64,000 nucleotides of DNA from Kaistia hirudinis (GTDB taxonomy: Bacteria > Pseudomonadota > Alphaproteobacteria > Rhizobiales > Kaistiaceae). Below, in pieces: positions 35,552-44,589 of the stretch (position 1 is the stretch's first letter; each line of letters begins with the position of its first letter). Position numbers and translations under genes: made by a program. The DNA is taken from NCBI RefSeq assembly GCF_014196455.1, contig NZ_JACIDS010000004.1, positions 744,001 through 808,000 of the forward strand. Direction: 5' to 3'. The notes below the pieces were generated by a model that was given only the letters and a program-made list of their open reading frames with translations, was not told where the DNA came from and did no database searches.

Positions 35552-36151
35552 CTAGCCGCAGGACGGTCCGGTGATCGCCTTGCCGGAACGTGGCGCCTGA
35601 TAGAACCGCTCCTTGAGCGGGATCGTGCCGGTCAGCACATAGCCGAAATCCGGCGTGTAGGCATATTCAGTCGTCACGCGGACCAGGAAGCCGTTGGCGC
35701 TCTGCAGATCGGCAGGAACGGTCACGACGGAACCCTTGGCGGCGCAAGAGCCGCCATTGAAGGTCTGCGACCAGCTCACCGTCGCCTTCTTGCTCGCATC
35801 CATGCTGATGGCGACGACGGACACCTTCAACTTCGAGGTCGTATAGGGCGAGAGAATCGTGGTGCCGGCATTGAAGATGTCCTGCATCTCCGCCGTGCTG
35901 GCGATGGCGGTGTCCTGGGCGACGAGATCGGCGATGGCGCTCGCCGTATGCGAGACCTTGCGCTTCAGCATGAGACCGTCCGTCACCTCGATGCCGCCGA
36001 GATAGAGCACCAGCATCACCGGCAGGATCAGGGCGAATTCCAGCGCCGCGATGCCGGAACTATCCGCGCGGAAGCTGCGAAGTCGGCCGAGGACGCCGTG
36101 CCGGCCATCCGCGGAGGGCTCGACCTCCGGCTGGGAGACGGAGCTCACCAT
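35552..36151 (-). CDS. TadE-like minor pseudopilin (TadG/TadF position)
   Basis: 199 residues. After a 28-residue basic leader, a TadE-type hydrophobic segment contains SGIAALEFALILPVMLVLYLG, with the Glu that follows the cleavage site of type IV pseudopilins. The rest is periplasmic beta-rich sequence with one Cys pair. The start overlaps the stop of the upstream TadE-like gene by 7 bp, so both are co-made. They probably prime the Flp pilus. The ORF is shorter than the von-Willebrand-domain TadG of many species. Confidence 0.85.
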   Translation of the reverse strand: MVSSVSQPEVEPSADGRHGVLGRLRSFRADSSGIAALEFALILPVMLVLYLGGIEVTDGLMLKRKVSHTASAIADLVAQDTAIASTAEMQDIFNAGTTILSPYTTSKLKVSVVAISMDASKKATVSWSQTFNGGSCAAKGSVVTVPADLQSANGFLVRVTTEYAYTPDFGYVLTGTIPLKERFYQAPRSGKAITGPSCG

Positions 36152-36684
36152 GTGAAGGGCTCGTTGCGGAATGCGGTGATCGAGGCGAGCAGATAGGTGC
36201 CGTTGGCCGTGCTGTTCTTCGAAAGCAGGTTCAGCACGGCGGGCCACTCGTAATAGGCGCGCACGACCACGATGTCCTTGCCGTGCCCGGCATCATATTT
36301 GAGCTTGGAGACGTCGACCGTGCCGTCCGCCTTCAGCGGCGGCGACGAACCGGCGCCGGAGAAATCGGCCGATGTGCGCACGTCGATCTTGACCCCGGAG
36401 CAGGCGAGCAGCGGCGTCACGCCGGCACATATCTGATCGCGGAAGGCGGTCGCATCGAACTTCTGTGCCTGCGCCTGCCCGGTGCGGACGAGCCGTGCCG
36501 CGTCATTCGTCGCGGTATCGAGGGCGTTGTCGGCGAGATAGATCAGGCCGGTCTCGAGGATCGCCAACATGACGGCAAAGAACGGCAATGCGATCAGCGC
36601 GAACTCGACCGCGGTCGCCCCGCGCCGGTCGCGACGGAACGCTACCAACGGCGATTGTCCCCGAAAAAGGTTGCGGCTTGGCAT
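36145..36684 (-). CDS. tadE: TadE-family minor pseudopilin
   Basis: 179 residues with RRGATAVEFALIALPFFAVMLAILE near the N-terminus, the standard TadE prepilin-like segment with the conserved Glu at position +5. The periplasmic part carries two Cys near residues 86 and 95. It is cleaved by the CpaA-type peptidase and helps assemble the Tad pilus. A TTAACC (CtrA half-site-like) lies at 36720-36725, 35 bp upstream. Confidence 0.88.
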   Translation of the reverse strand: MPSRNLFRGQSPLVAFRRDRRGATAVEFALIALPFFAVMLAILETGLIYLADNALDTATNDAARLVRTGQAQAQKFDATAFRDQICAGVTPLLACSGVKIDVRTSADFSGAGSSPPLKADGTVDVSKLKYDAGHGKDIVVVRAYYEWPAVLNLLSKNSTANGTYLLASITAFRNEPFTW

Positions 36685-36809
36685 GGCGGCTCCCGGCCGC
36701 CCGAGGCGGCAAATCCGGGTTAACCGCTAGCAAAGAGCCCTTGCGGAATCTTTGTCGGCTTTAGTGAAAATCAGTCGTCTGGCGGAAAGGGCTCGTTAAC
36801 CCTCGCGCC

Positions 36810-37340
36810 TCAGTTCGCGCCCGCCGGTTGCTGCGTCGCGCCCTGGATCACGTCCGAGCGCCCCTGCATCTGGCTCTTCACCGTATCGAACGCTTTCTGC
36901 GTGTCGCCGAGGCCCAGCATGGGCTGGCATTCCGGCGAACAGCTGAAGGAGCGGCGGCTGTCGCCGGCAAAGACCGTGACCACGTCGTCGTCCGACGCCG
37001 AGACCGTCACGAGTTGATCCGCGATCGGGTCACCGGCCTGATCGAGCACGATGAGATTGGTGGTGCCATAGCTGCGGCCCGTGATGATGAGTGTCATCCG
37101 GTCCTGGATCGTCGCGTCGGCGATCGCCGGATTGCCGAGAATGACCGTCGCCGCCGGGCGGGCGATCCGCATCACCTTGGCGCGGTCGAGCTTGACGTCG
37201 AGCGGGTCGCTCGCGCGGGCGATTCCGCTGGCGAAGAGGATCGCGAGAGGAACGGCGGCCGCCAGCAGGACGAGACGCCCGGCGCTGCCGCCCGCGCGAT
37301 CGGCGGCGCTCCGCCGTCCGTTCATCACCATGGGGAGCAC
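36810..37340 (-). CDS. Pilus assembly protein with CpaC-like N-terminal domain only
   Basis: 176 residues (start could also be Met4 or Met6). A signal peptide (cleavage near ARAS, residue 44) is followed by the PF13629-type domain found at the N-terminus of Tad secretins: VMRIARPAATVILGNPAIADA and RSYGTTNLIVLD. There is no secretin domain. The C-terminal part adds a Cys pair in FSCSPEC. It may bind the CpaC secretin or pilus at the outer membrane. It is opposite to the main cpa operon and adjacent to the TadE genes, with TTAACC at 36796. Confidence 0.82.
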   Translation of the reverse strand: MLPMVMNGRRSAADRAGGSAGRLVLLAAAVPLAILFASGIARASDPLDVKLDRAKVMRIARPAATVILGNPAIADATIQDRMTLIITGRSYGTTNLIVLDQAGDPIADQLVTVSASDDDVVTVFAGDSRRSFSCSPECQPMLGLGDTQKAFDTVKSQMQGRSDVIQGATQQPAGAN

Positions 37341-37813
37341 CCCGCATCTCCGTGCCTGAGAATGGCTGAAGAGTGCCCGACGATGGTGAATGAACGTTTA
37401 ATCGAGCCGAGATCGTTAACGTCTGGGGCGCGCGCCGGGTCAGCCGTCCCGGCTCCCCTGCGAATCCGCTTCATCCCATGGACGGTGCGTCGCTGGACGG
37501 GCCGTCCTCCGTCCTCCCGGAGAAAGGGGCACTTCTCGGCTAGGTAAATGAAATCATAAGAAACATGCTTAAGAAATGGTAAATATTAGTACATCGAATT
37601 GAAAAGACATTTATCTGCAATTGCATCGCTTTGGCCGGAGATTTTCTGGTTAATTTTGTGTGAAACGATGCTCAATTTACTCGAATTTTATTTAACTAAG
37701 CCGCAGTGGGTCGTTGCTACATTCACCGTCGTTGGGGGCCACGAAGCAATAAACGGGCTGGCCTCGGGGTAATACAGAGTTCAAGCCAAGCTTTCGCAAT
37801 CTGGAGCAATATA
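37341..37813. other. 473-bp intergenic region, AT-rich in its second half, upstream of flp
   Basis: No gene seen. From about 37545 to 37700 the composition turns strongly AT-rich, unlike the rest of the window. It includes TTAA-N7-TAAA at 37569-37583 (CtrA-like, one mismatch), another TTAA at 37650-37653, and several A/T tracts. It is likely the pilin promoter and 5' leader plus the divergent promoter of the CpaC-N-like gene. Confidence 0.6.
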
Positions 37814-37990
37814 ATGAAGTCTCTCGTCGTTCGTTTCGCCAAGAATGAGTCCGGCGCCACCGCGATCGAATACGGCCTGATCGCTGCCGTGATCGGCTGC
37901 GTCATCATCGTGGGTGCCACCGTCCTCGGCAACGACCTCAGCGATCTCTTCTCGCGCATCGGCGCACGGTTCGCTTCGACCAACGTCTGA
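37814..37990 (+). CDS. flp: Flp/Fap-type major pilin
   Basis: 58 residues. The basic leader is followed by SGATAIEYGLIAAVIG, the Flp prepilin signature: cleavage after Gly, Glu at +5 and Tyr at +6. A single hydrophobic helix and a short polar tail follow. GGAG lies 7 bases upstream of the ATG. The CpaA peptidase encoded next removes the leader. Only one pilin copy is present here. Confidence 0.95.
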   Translation: MKSLVVRFAKNESGATAIEYGLIAAVIGCVIIVGATVLGNDLSDLFSRIGARFASTNV

Positions 37991-38096
37991 TCGCGGCTCA
38001 ATCTTCGCTGCCTCGCGTCGAGGCGGCGGGTTCCCAACGGGCGCACCGCGTCGTCAACGGACGGTGCGGTGCCTCGGTTTCGACGGAGATGGCCGG

Positions 38097-38612
38097 ATGA
38101 TCTCTCTCGCGCAATCGGTTCTCTATCTCGCCTTCCCGGCCGCGATGGCCGGTGCGGCGGTCTCCGATCTCGCCACCATGACCATCCCGAACCGCCTGTC
38201 CCTGGCCCTCGTGGCCCTCTTCATGATTGCCGCTCCGGTCTATGGCCTGACGCTCGTCGATATCGGAGCGCATCTTCTGATCGGCCTCACGGTCCTCGCC
38301 ATCGGCATCGCGCTGTTTGCCCGCGGGTGGATCGGCGGTGGCGATGCGAAGATCGCCGCGGCCGCGGCGCTTTGGCTGGGCCTACCGCAGCTGCTTCCCT
38401 TTCTCAGCTATTCGGCCCTGTTTGGCGGGTTGCTGACGCTGGCCGTTCTTCTCTTCCGCCGGCAGATGCTGCCGGCCTTCGCGTTGGGGCAGGGGTGGCT
38501 GATGCGGCTGCACGACCCGCGCGCGGGCGTTCCCTATGGCGTCGCACTCGCCGCCGGGGCTCTTGTCGCTTTCCCGGACACGCTGTTCGTCAAGATCGCG
38601 TCTGGCGCTTGA
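38097..38612 (+). CDS. cpaA: Prepilin peptidase CpaA/TadV
   Basis: 171 residues with about five transmembrane helices. The aspartyl peptidase motifs are the Asp in AAVSDLATMTIPNRL and the Asp in WIGGGDAKIAAAAALW. It cleaves Flp and TadE-type prepilins at the cytoplasmic face. Start ATG 38097 follows GGAG; it is 106 bp from flp. Confidence 0.93.
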   Translation: MISLAQSVLYLAFPAAMAGAAVSDLATMTIPNRLSLALVALFMIAAPVYGLTLVDIGAHLLIGLTVLAIGIALFARGWIGGGDAKIAAAAALWLGLPQLLPFLSYSALFGGLLTLAVLLFRRQMLPAFALGQGWLMRLHDPRAGVPYGVALAAGALVAFPDTLFVKIASGA

Positions 38613-38657
38613 AAGGCGGCTGTTTACAGTTTGTTAGCCAAGAATTCTCACGTCTTG

Positions 38658-38665
38658 TTAACCAT
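38658..38665 (+). promoter_or_regulatory. CtrA-like TTAACCAT motif upstream of cpaB
   Basis: An exact TTAACCAT, the alphaproteobacterial CtrA half-site, lies 65 bases before the cpaB start in a 118-bp gap. The same 8-mer lies 66 bases before tadD on the other strand. This suggests a separate cell-cycle-controlled promoter for cpaB onward. Confidence 0.5.
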
Positions 38666-38730
38666 ACCTACACGATTGCGTGGCGTGATGGGGCTGGGGT
38701 TTCCAGCCGCAACCGAACGAGATCAAAGCA

Positions 38731-39543
38731 ATGAAGACGGCACGTATCGCCGTGGTCGGTGTTGCCCTCGCGGCCGGACTGGCGGCGGCGCTCCTCGCGC
38801 GCAATCTGACCGCGCCGAAGGTCGAGGCGCCGCAAGAGGCTGCTGCACCGGCGCCGGTCGCTGACACGGCCGATGTGCTCGTCGCTGCCCATGACATCCC
38901 GATGGGGACGACGCTGGATGCCGGCGCCTTCTCCTGGCAGGCCTGGCCGAAGTCCGGCGTCGCCGCATCCTATCTCACGCGCGGCGACAAGCCGGACGCC
39001 GACCAGGCGCTTGCCGGCTCGATCGCGCGCACGAGCTTCGTCGCGGGCGAGCCGATCAACGAGGCGAAGCTGATCCGTTCCGATCGCGGCTTCATGTCGG
39101 CGATCCTGCCCTCGGGCATGCGCGCGGTCGCCACCGCCATCAGCGCCGATACATCGGCCGGCGGCTTCATCCTTCCCAATGACCATGTCGACGTGATCAT
39201 GACGCGCCGCCTGCAGGGCGGCACCGACGGTAACGAGCGCTTCATCACCGAGACGGTGCTCAGCAATGTGCGCGTCCTGGCGATTGACCAGACCATCGGC
39301 GAGAAGAACGGCGAGAAGGTCGTGGTCGGCCAGACCGCGACGCTCGAGCTCTCGGCCGATCAGGCGGAGATCCTCACGGTCGCCCAGCAGATGAGCCAGC
39401 GCCTGACCCTGGCGCTCAGGAGCGTCGCCGATGCCTCGGAGAGCGGCGGTGCGAATGCCGTGCATCTGATCCGCGGCGACAAGGCGAAGGTCGGCGTGAC
39501 GATGGTCAAGAACGGCGTCGCCAAGCAGGTCGAGCTGCAATGA
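38731..39543 (+). CDS. cpaB: Flp pilus assembly protein CpaB/RcpC
   Basis: 270 residues: N-terminal membrane helix (about 5-24), a SAF domain (about 47-115: VLVAAHDIPMGTTLDAG, EPINEAKLI), then a RcpC domain with FILPNDHVDVIMTR. It is a periplasmic protein that stabilises the secretin. The stop overlaps the cpaC start (ATGA at 39540). Confidence 0.93.
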   Translation: MKTARIAVVGVALAAGLAAALLARNLTAPKVEAPQEAAAPAPVADTADVLVAAHDIPMGTTLDAGAFSWQAWPKSGVAASYLTRGDKPDADQALAGSIARTSFVAGEPINEAKLIRSDRGFMSAILPSGMRAVATAISADTSAGGFILPNDHVDVIMTRRLQGGTDGNERFITETVLSNVRVLAIDQTIGEKNGEKVVVGQTATLELSADQAEILTVAQQMSQRLTLALRSVADASESGGANAVHLIRGDKAKVGVTMVKNGVAKQVELQ

Positions 39544-41084
39544 TGAGGTCCGAAATCACGAGCATGAGCCGCCTGTCGCATCGCACCCTCGTCCCGGCGC
39601 TTCGCCGGGGCCTGCGTCTTTCCCTCGCGGTACTCGCACTCGCCTGCGGGACGGTTCCGCTGGCTGCCGCCGCGCCGAGCGGCTCGGTATCGCTCCCCCT
39701 CGGCGCCTCGGAGACGCTCCGCCTCGGCTTCCACAAGTCGAAGATCATCGACCTGCCGCGCAATGCACGCGACGTGATCGTCTCCGATCCGTCGATCGCG
39801 ACCGCGGTGCTGCGGGATTCGCGGCGCATCTTCCTGACGGGCGTCGCGATCGGGCAGGCCGATCTCTTCGTGCTGGACCAGGGCGGCAACCAGATCGTGC
39901 ATCTCGCCTTGCTGGTCGAACGCGACAATTCCGCGCTCGAATCCTCGCTCAGGCGGATGATCCCGGGCGCGAATATCCGCGTCGAGGTCATGAACGACAA
40001 CATCGTGCTGAGCGGCACGGTCAAGAATGCCAGCGATTCCAACAAGGCGCAGCAGATTGCCGAGATGTTCGCCAATGGCGGCCAGAACACTGGCATGTCG
40101 GTGACGGGAACCGGCATCGGCCAGTCGTCCATGTCGGGCGGGATGGGCACTGGCGTTTCCTCGATCTCGGTCGGCGAGGCGCGCAATACCTCCGTGCTCA
40201 ATCTGCTGACGATCGAGGGCGAGGATCAGGTCCAGCTCAAGGTCACCGTCGCGGAGATCAACCGCAACGTCGCCAAGCAGCTCGGCGTCAACATCTCCGC
40301 CGTCGGCGGCTCGATCGCGGCGCTGTCGACCAACAATCCGTTCGCGATCGCCGGACCGCTGTTCGATCCGGTGAACCAGGTGCTCGGCCATGCCAGCAGC
40401 GGCAATTCGTCGATCACCGGCCAGCTCCAGGCCATGGAGCAGGACGGCATGGTGCGCGTCCTCGCCGAGCCAACGCTGACGGCGATCTCGGGCGAGCCCG
40501 CGACGTTCCTCGCCGGCGGCGAGTTCCCGGTGCCGACGGGCTATGACGCGACCAACAACCAGCTCACCGTCACCTACAAGGCCTATGGCGTCTCGCTCGC
40601 CTTCACGCCGGTTGTCCTTTCCGAGGGGCGGATCAGCCTCAAGGTGAAGACCGAGGCGTCGGACATTTCGAACGACGGCGCCGTTTCGATGGGCGACTAC
40701 AAGATCCCGAGCCTCAAGGTGCGCCGCGCGGAAAGCACCATCGAGCTCCCCTCCGGCGGCTCGCTGGTCCTCGGCGGCCTGTTGCAGGACAATATCCAGC
40801 AGGCCCTGACCGGGTTCCCGATGCTGATGGACGTGCCGATCCTCGGCGCGCTGTTCAAGAGCCGTGACTTCAAGCGCGACCAGACCGAGCTCGTGATCAT
40901 CGTCACGCCCTATATGGCGCGGCCGGTGGCCCGGTCCGCCCTGGCACGTCCCGACGACGGCTTCGAGACGCCGAGCGACGCCTCCGTGACCTTCCTCGGC
41001 CGGCTGAACCGCATCTACGGCACGGTCGGCCATCCCGTGCCGCGCGGGACCTATTCCGGCAATTACGGCTTCATCTTTGACTAG
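39540..41084 (+). CDS. cpaC: Flp pilus secretin CpaC/RcpA
   Basis: 514 residues with a signal peptide (through about residue 42). An N-terminal pilus domain (DLPRNARDVIVSDPSIA) is followed by a BON-like or N1 region and the secretin domain (about 250-450), including VRVLAEPTLTAISGEPATFLAGGEFPVP and LGGLLQDN. It forms the outer-membrane pore for the pilus. Gly/Ser/Met-rich residues 175-210 form a flexible linker. Confidence 0.95.
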   Translation: MMRSEITSMSRLSHRTLVPALRRGLRLSLAVLALACGTVPLAAAAPSGSVSLPLGASETLRLGFHKSKIIDLPRNARDVIVSDPSIATAVLRDSRRIFLTGVAIGQADLFVLDQGGNQIVHLALLVERDNSALESSLRRMIPGANIRVEVMNDNIVLSGTVKNASDSNKAQQIAEMFANGGQNTGMSVTGTGIGQSSMSGGMGTGVSSISVGEARNTSVLNLLTIEGEDQVQLKVTVAEINRNVAKQLGVNISAVGGSIAALSTNNPFAIAGPLFDPVNQVLGHASSGNSSITGQLQAMEQDGMVRVLAEPTLTAISGEPATFLAGGEFPVPTGYDATNNQLTVTYKAYGVSLAFTPVVLSEGRISLKVKTEASDISNDGAVSMGDYKIPSLKVRRAESTIELPSGGSLVLGGLLQDNIQQALTGFPMLMDVPILGALFKSRDFKRDQTELVIIVTPYMARPVARSALARPDDGFETPSDASVTFLGRLNRIYGTVGHPVPRGTYSGNYGFIFD

Positions 41085-41100
41085 GGCGGCGGGAAACAGC

Positions 41101-41844
41101 ATGAGAGAGAGTGCCAGAATGCACCGGCCCCTCGCGGCACGCGCGGCCTGCCTCGGCGCGCTGCTGGCCCTGGCGGCGCTCGCGGGCTGCACCGGGCCGA
41201 CCTATGACAAGACCGGCGCGATCCTCGGGCCGGACGATTATCGCTACCGCCATCCGATCCTGATCAACCAGCAGATCGCGACGATGGACCTGCCGGTCGC
41301 GCCTGCTGCGCCGAAGCTCTCGACCCGCATGCGCGGCAACATCACGGGCTTCGCGCAGCAGTACAAGATTGCCGGGGCGACGAAGATGGCGATCGTCGTT
41401 CCCGGCAACGCGCCGGATGCAAAGGTCGCGAACGGCGTCGCGCGCCAGGCTGCCGATGCGCTCGTCGCCGCCGGCGTGCCGCGGCGCCAGATCGAGGTCC
41501 GAACCTATCCCGCCGGCGCCTACGAGACGGAAGCGCCGGTGCGCCTCGCCTTCGCGCGGATCGCCGCCCATGTCGACGGCTGCGGCCAGTGGCCGGCCGA
41601 GGACGGCACGATGTGGATGAAGACCGAGAACCGCAGCTATTACAATTTCGGCTGCGCGACGCAGCAGAACCTCGCCGCCTCCGTCACCGATCCGCTCGAC
41701 TTGCTCTATCCGCGCGGCATGTCGCCGGCCGACGCCACGCGCCGCATGGCAGTGCTCGGCAATTACGAAGCCGGCAAGAACCCGTCCGGGACCTATGAGG
41801 GGCTCGACAAGGTCGACATCGCGACCGGGATCGGAGGCAATTGA
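41101..41844 (+). CDS. cpaD: Pilus assembly lipoprotein CpaD
   Basis: 247 residues from ATG 41101 (an ATG six codons later is possible). The lipobox LAALAGC is near residue 30. The body fits CpaD: RHPILINQQ, then a family C-terminal block with WMKTENRSYYNFGCATQQNLA and LLYPRGMSPADATRR. It assists secretin localisation in the outer membrane. It is 1 bp overlapped with cpaE. Confidence 0.9.
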   Translation: MRESARMHRPLAARAACLGALLALAALAGCTGPTYDKTGAILGPDDYRYRHPILINQQIATMDLPVAPAAPKLSTRMRGNITGFAQQYKIAGATKMAIVVPGNAPDAKVANGVARQAADALVAAGVPRRQIEVRTYPAGAYETEAPVRLAFARIAAHVDGCGQWPAEDGTMWMKTENRSYYNFGCATQQNLAASVTDPLDLLYPRGMSPADATRRMAVLGNYEAGKNPSGTYEGLDKVDIATGIGGN

Positions 41845-43142
41845 TGATCAATCTCGCGCTCGACAGGACGGATGATCGCGCCGAGGGCCGCGACGCCGGC
41901 GCGGCGCGGGTCGATCTCTCGGGCGTGCGGCCAATCCCGCGCGTCTCGATCCAGGCTTTCTGCGAAAGTAGCGACTTCGCCGCCGCGATCGAACGTGCGG
42001 CAGCGGACCGGCGCATGAGCCGCGCACATGTGAAGGCGCAAGCGGGCGGCCTCGCCGCCGCCGCCGAGTTCTATCGCTCGGCACCGACGCCGAACCTCAT
42101 CGTCGTCGAGACGAACCTCTCCGCCGAACGCCTCGTTCCGGAGCTCGATCATCTTGCGGAAGTCTGCGACGCCGGCACCAAGGTGGTGGTGGTCGGGCGC
42201 GCCAATGATGTCGAGCTCTACCGCCAGCTGATCCGCCGCGGCGTCAGCGAATATCTGGTGGCGCCGGTGGATTCGAGCGAGATCATCCGCTCGATCGCCG
42301 ATCTCTATCTTGACAGCGCCAAGGCGCCGCTCGGCCGCAGCATCGCCTTCATCGGCGCCAAGGGCGGGGCCGGCTCGTCCATGGTCGCGCACAATGTGGC
42401 CTGGTCGATCGCGCGCAGCCTCCAGAACGATGTCGTGCTGGCCGATCTCGACGTCGCCTTCGGCACCGCCGGGCTCGATTTCAACCAGGATCCGCCCCAG
42501 GGCGTGGCCGACGCCATCCATGCGCCGGAGCGCCTCGACGACACCTTCCTCGACCGGCTGCTGACGCGTTGCTCGGACCATCTGAGCCTCCTCGCGGCGC
42601 CGGCGACGCTCGACCGCACCTGTGATTTCGACGAGGCGGCGTTCGAGGCGACCATCGAGGTGGCGCAGAGCGGCGTGCCGGCGCTGATCCTCGACGTGCC
42701 GCATGTCTGGACGGGCTGGGTGCGCCGCGTCCTGGCCTCGGCCGACGAGATCGTGCTGACCGCGGAGCCCGATCTCGCCAATCTCCGCAATGCCAAGAAC
42801 CTGCTCGACATGATGCGGACGCTGCGCGCGGGCGATGTCGCGCCGCGGCTCGTCATCAACAAGCAAGGCATGGCGAAGCGGCCGGAGATCCGCGTCGCCG
42901 ATTTCGCCGACGCGCTGGCGATCGAGCCGTCGGCTGTGATCGGCTTCGAGCCGCAGCTGTTCGGCACCGCGTCCAATAATGGCCAGATGATTGCCGAGAC
43001 CGATCCCAAGAGTTCCGCCGCCGCCGCCTTCGAGCAGCTTGCCCAGCTGGTCTGCGGCAAGGCGGAAATTAAGCAGAAGAAGGCCTCGGCGATCGCGCCG
43101 CTGCTCGCGCGGCTGCGCGGGCGCAAGGCCGGAGGCGCCTGA
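41844..43142 (+). CDS. cpaE: CpaE/TadZ pilus localisation ATPase
   Basis: 432 residues from ATG 41844, with GGAGG 6 bases upstream. Residues 35-160 are an atypical receiver-like domain. Residues 165-400 are a ParA/MinD-type ATPase with the variant Walker A GAKGGAGSS, lacking the usual Thr. TadZ proteins mark the pole where the Tad machine is built. It overlaps cpaF by one base. Confidence 0.92.
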   Translation: MINLALDRTDDRAEGRDAGAARVDLSGVRPIPRVSIQAFCESSDFAAAIERAAADRRMSRAHVKAQAGGLAAAAEFYRSAPTPNLIVVETNLSAERLVPELDHLAEVCDAGTKVVVVGRANDVELYRQLIRRGVSEYLVAPVDSSEIIRSIADLYLDSAKAPLGRSIAFIGAKGGAGSSMVAHNVAWSIARSLQNDVVLADLDVAFGTAGLDFNQDPPQGVADAIHAPERLDDTFLDRLLTRCSDHLSLLAAPATLDRTCDFDEAAFEATIEVAQSGVPALILDVPHVWTGWVRRVLASADEIVLTAEPDLANLRNAKNLLDMMRTLRAGDVAPRLVINKQGMAKRPEIRVADFADALAIEPSAVIGFEPQLFGTASNNGQMIAETDPKSSAAAAFEQLAQLVCGKAEIKQKKASAIAPLLARLRGRKAGGA

Positions 43143-44584
43143 TGTTCGGCAGGCGCGGCCAGGCCTCGCAGGAGCCCGCGCGGGCGCCCCAGCCTGCGCC
43201 GTCGCGTCCCGCCGCGCCCGAGCGGCGGGCGAGCGTGTCCGCGGTGCCCACCCTCGTGCAGCAGGATGGGCTGATCCAGCGGCGGTCGGAGGAGTTCTAC
43301 GAGCTCAAGGCGAGCATCTTCGCTGCATTGATCGAGACCATCGACCTGGCGCAGCTCTCGCGGATGGATGTCGAGGCGGCACGCGAGGAAATCCGCGACA
43401 TCGTGTCGGACATCGTCGCGGTGAAGTCGATCGTCATGTCGATCGCCGAGCAGGAGGACATGCTCGACGACATCTGCAACGACGTGCTCGGCTATGGCCC
43501 GCTCGAGCCCCTGCTCGCCCGCGACGATATCACCGACATCATGGTCAATGGCGCCAACACGACCTACATCGAAGTGGGCGGGCGGATGCAGCCGACCTCG
43601 GTGCATTTCCGCGACAATGCGCAGCTGATGAATATCTGCCAGCGGATCGTCAGCCAGGTCGGCCGCCGCGTCGACGAAGCCTCGCCGATCTGCGATGCGC
43701 GCCTCCCGGACGGGAGCCGCGTCAACGTCATCGCGCCGCCGCTGGCGATCGACGGGCCGACCCTCACCATCCGCAAGTTCCGCAAGGACAAGCTGACGCT
43801 GGCGCAACTGGTGAAGTACGGCACGATCACGCCGGAAGGGGCGACCGTGCTGGAGATCATTGGTCGTTCGCGCTGCAACGTGCTGATCTCCGGCGGCACA
43901 GGTTCCGGCAAGACGACGCTGCTCAATTGCCTCACCGCCTTTATCGAACAGAGCGAGCGGATCATCACCTGCGAGGATGCGGCGGAACTGCAATTGCAGC
44001 AGCCGCATGTCGTCCGGCTCGAAACGCGGCCGCCCAATCTGGAGGGGGAGGGCGAGATCACGATGCGCGATCTCGTCCGAAATTGCCTGCGCATGCGGCC
44101 CGAGCGGATCATCGTCGGCGAGGTGCGCGGCCCCGAGGCGTTCGACCTGCTGCAGGCCATGAACACCGGCCATGACGGCTCGATGGGCACTCTGCATTCG
44201 AACAGCCCGCGCGAGGCCATGTCGCGGCTTGAATCGATGATCACCATGGGCGGCTTTTCGCTGCCGTCGAAGACGCTGAAGGAGATGATCGTCAACTCCG
44301 TCGACGTGGTGGTGCAGGTCATGCGCATGCGCGACGGCACGCGCCGGATCACCCACATCACCGAGATCCTCGGCATGGAGGCGGATGTGATCACCATGCA
44401 GGACATCTTCGTCTACGACATACTCGGCGAGGATGCGGATGGCCGCGTGAAGGGTCGCCACCGCTCGACCGGCATCGGACGCCCGCGCTTCTGGGATCGC
44501 GCCCGCTATTTCAACGAGGAGAACCGGCTCGCCGCTGCGCTCGATGCGGCCGAGAAGGGCGAAGCCGCGATGCCGGCAGGGTAG
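43142..44584 (+). CDS. cpaF: CpaF/TadA pilus motor ATPase
   Basis: 480 residues of the secretion ATPase family. Walker A ISGGTGSGKTTLL near residue 250, the Asp box ITCEDAAELQL and Walker B region MRPERIIVGEVRGPEA are present. GHDGSMGTLHSNSPREAMSRLE is the His-box block. A Pro/Ala-rich N-terminus (about 1-45) is typical of CpaF. It drives both pilus extension and retraction in the Tad system. Confidence 0.96.
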   Translation: MFGRRGQASQEPARAPQPAPSRPAAPERRASVSAVPTLVQQDGLIQRRSEEFYELKASIFAALIETIDLAQLSRMDVEAAREEIRDIVSDIVAVKSIVMSIAEQEDMLDDICNDVLGYGPLEPLLARDDITDIMVNGANTTYIEVGGRMQPTSVHFRDNAQLMNICQRIVSQVGRRVDEASPICDARLPDGSRVNVIAPPLAIDGPTLTIRKFRKDKLTLAQLVKYGTITPEGATVLEIIGRSRCNVLISGGTGSGKTTLLNCLTAFIEQSERIITCEDAAELQLQQPHVVRLETRPPNLEGEGEITMRDLVRNCLRMRPERIIVGEVRGPEAFDLLQAMNTGHDGSMGTLHSNSPREAMSRLESMITMGGFSLPSKTLKEMIVNSVDVVVQVMRMRDGTRRITHITEILGMEADVITMQDIFVYDILGEDADGRVKGRHRSTGIGRPRFWDRARYFNEENRLAAALDAAEKGEAAMPAG

Positions 44585-44589
44585 GCGGC

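Noticed and set aside
42305-44461. Long antisense frame over cpaE and cpaF
   Set aside because: Mirror of conserved ATPase sequences; no recognisable domain of its own.
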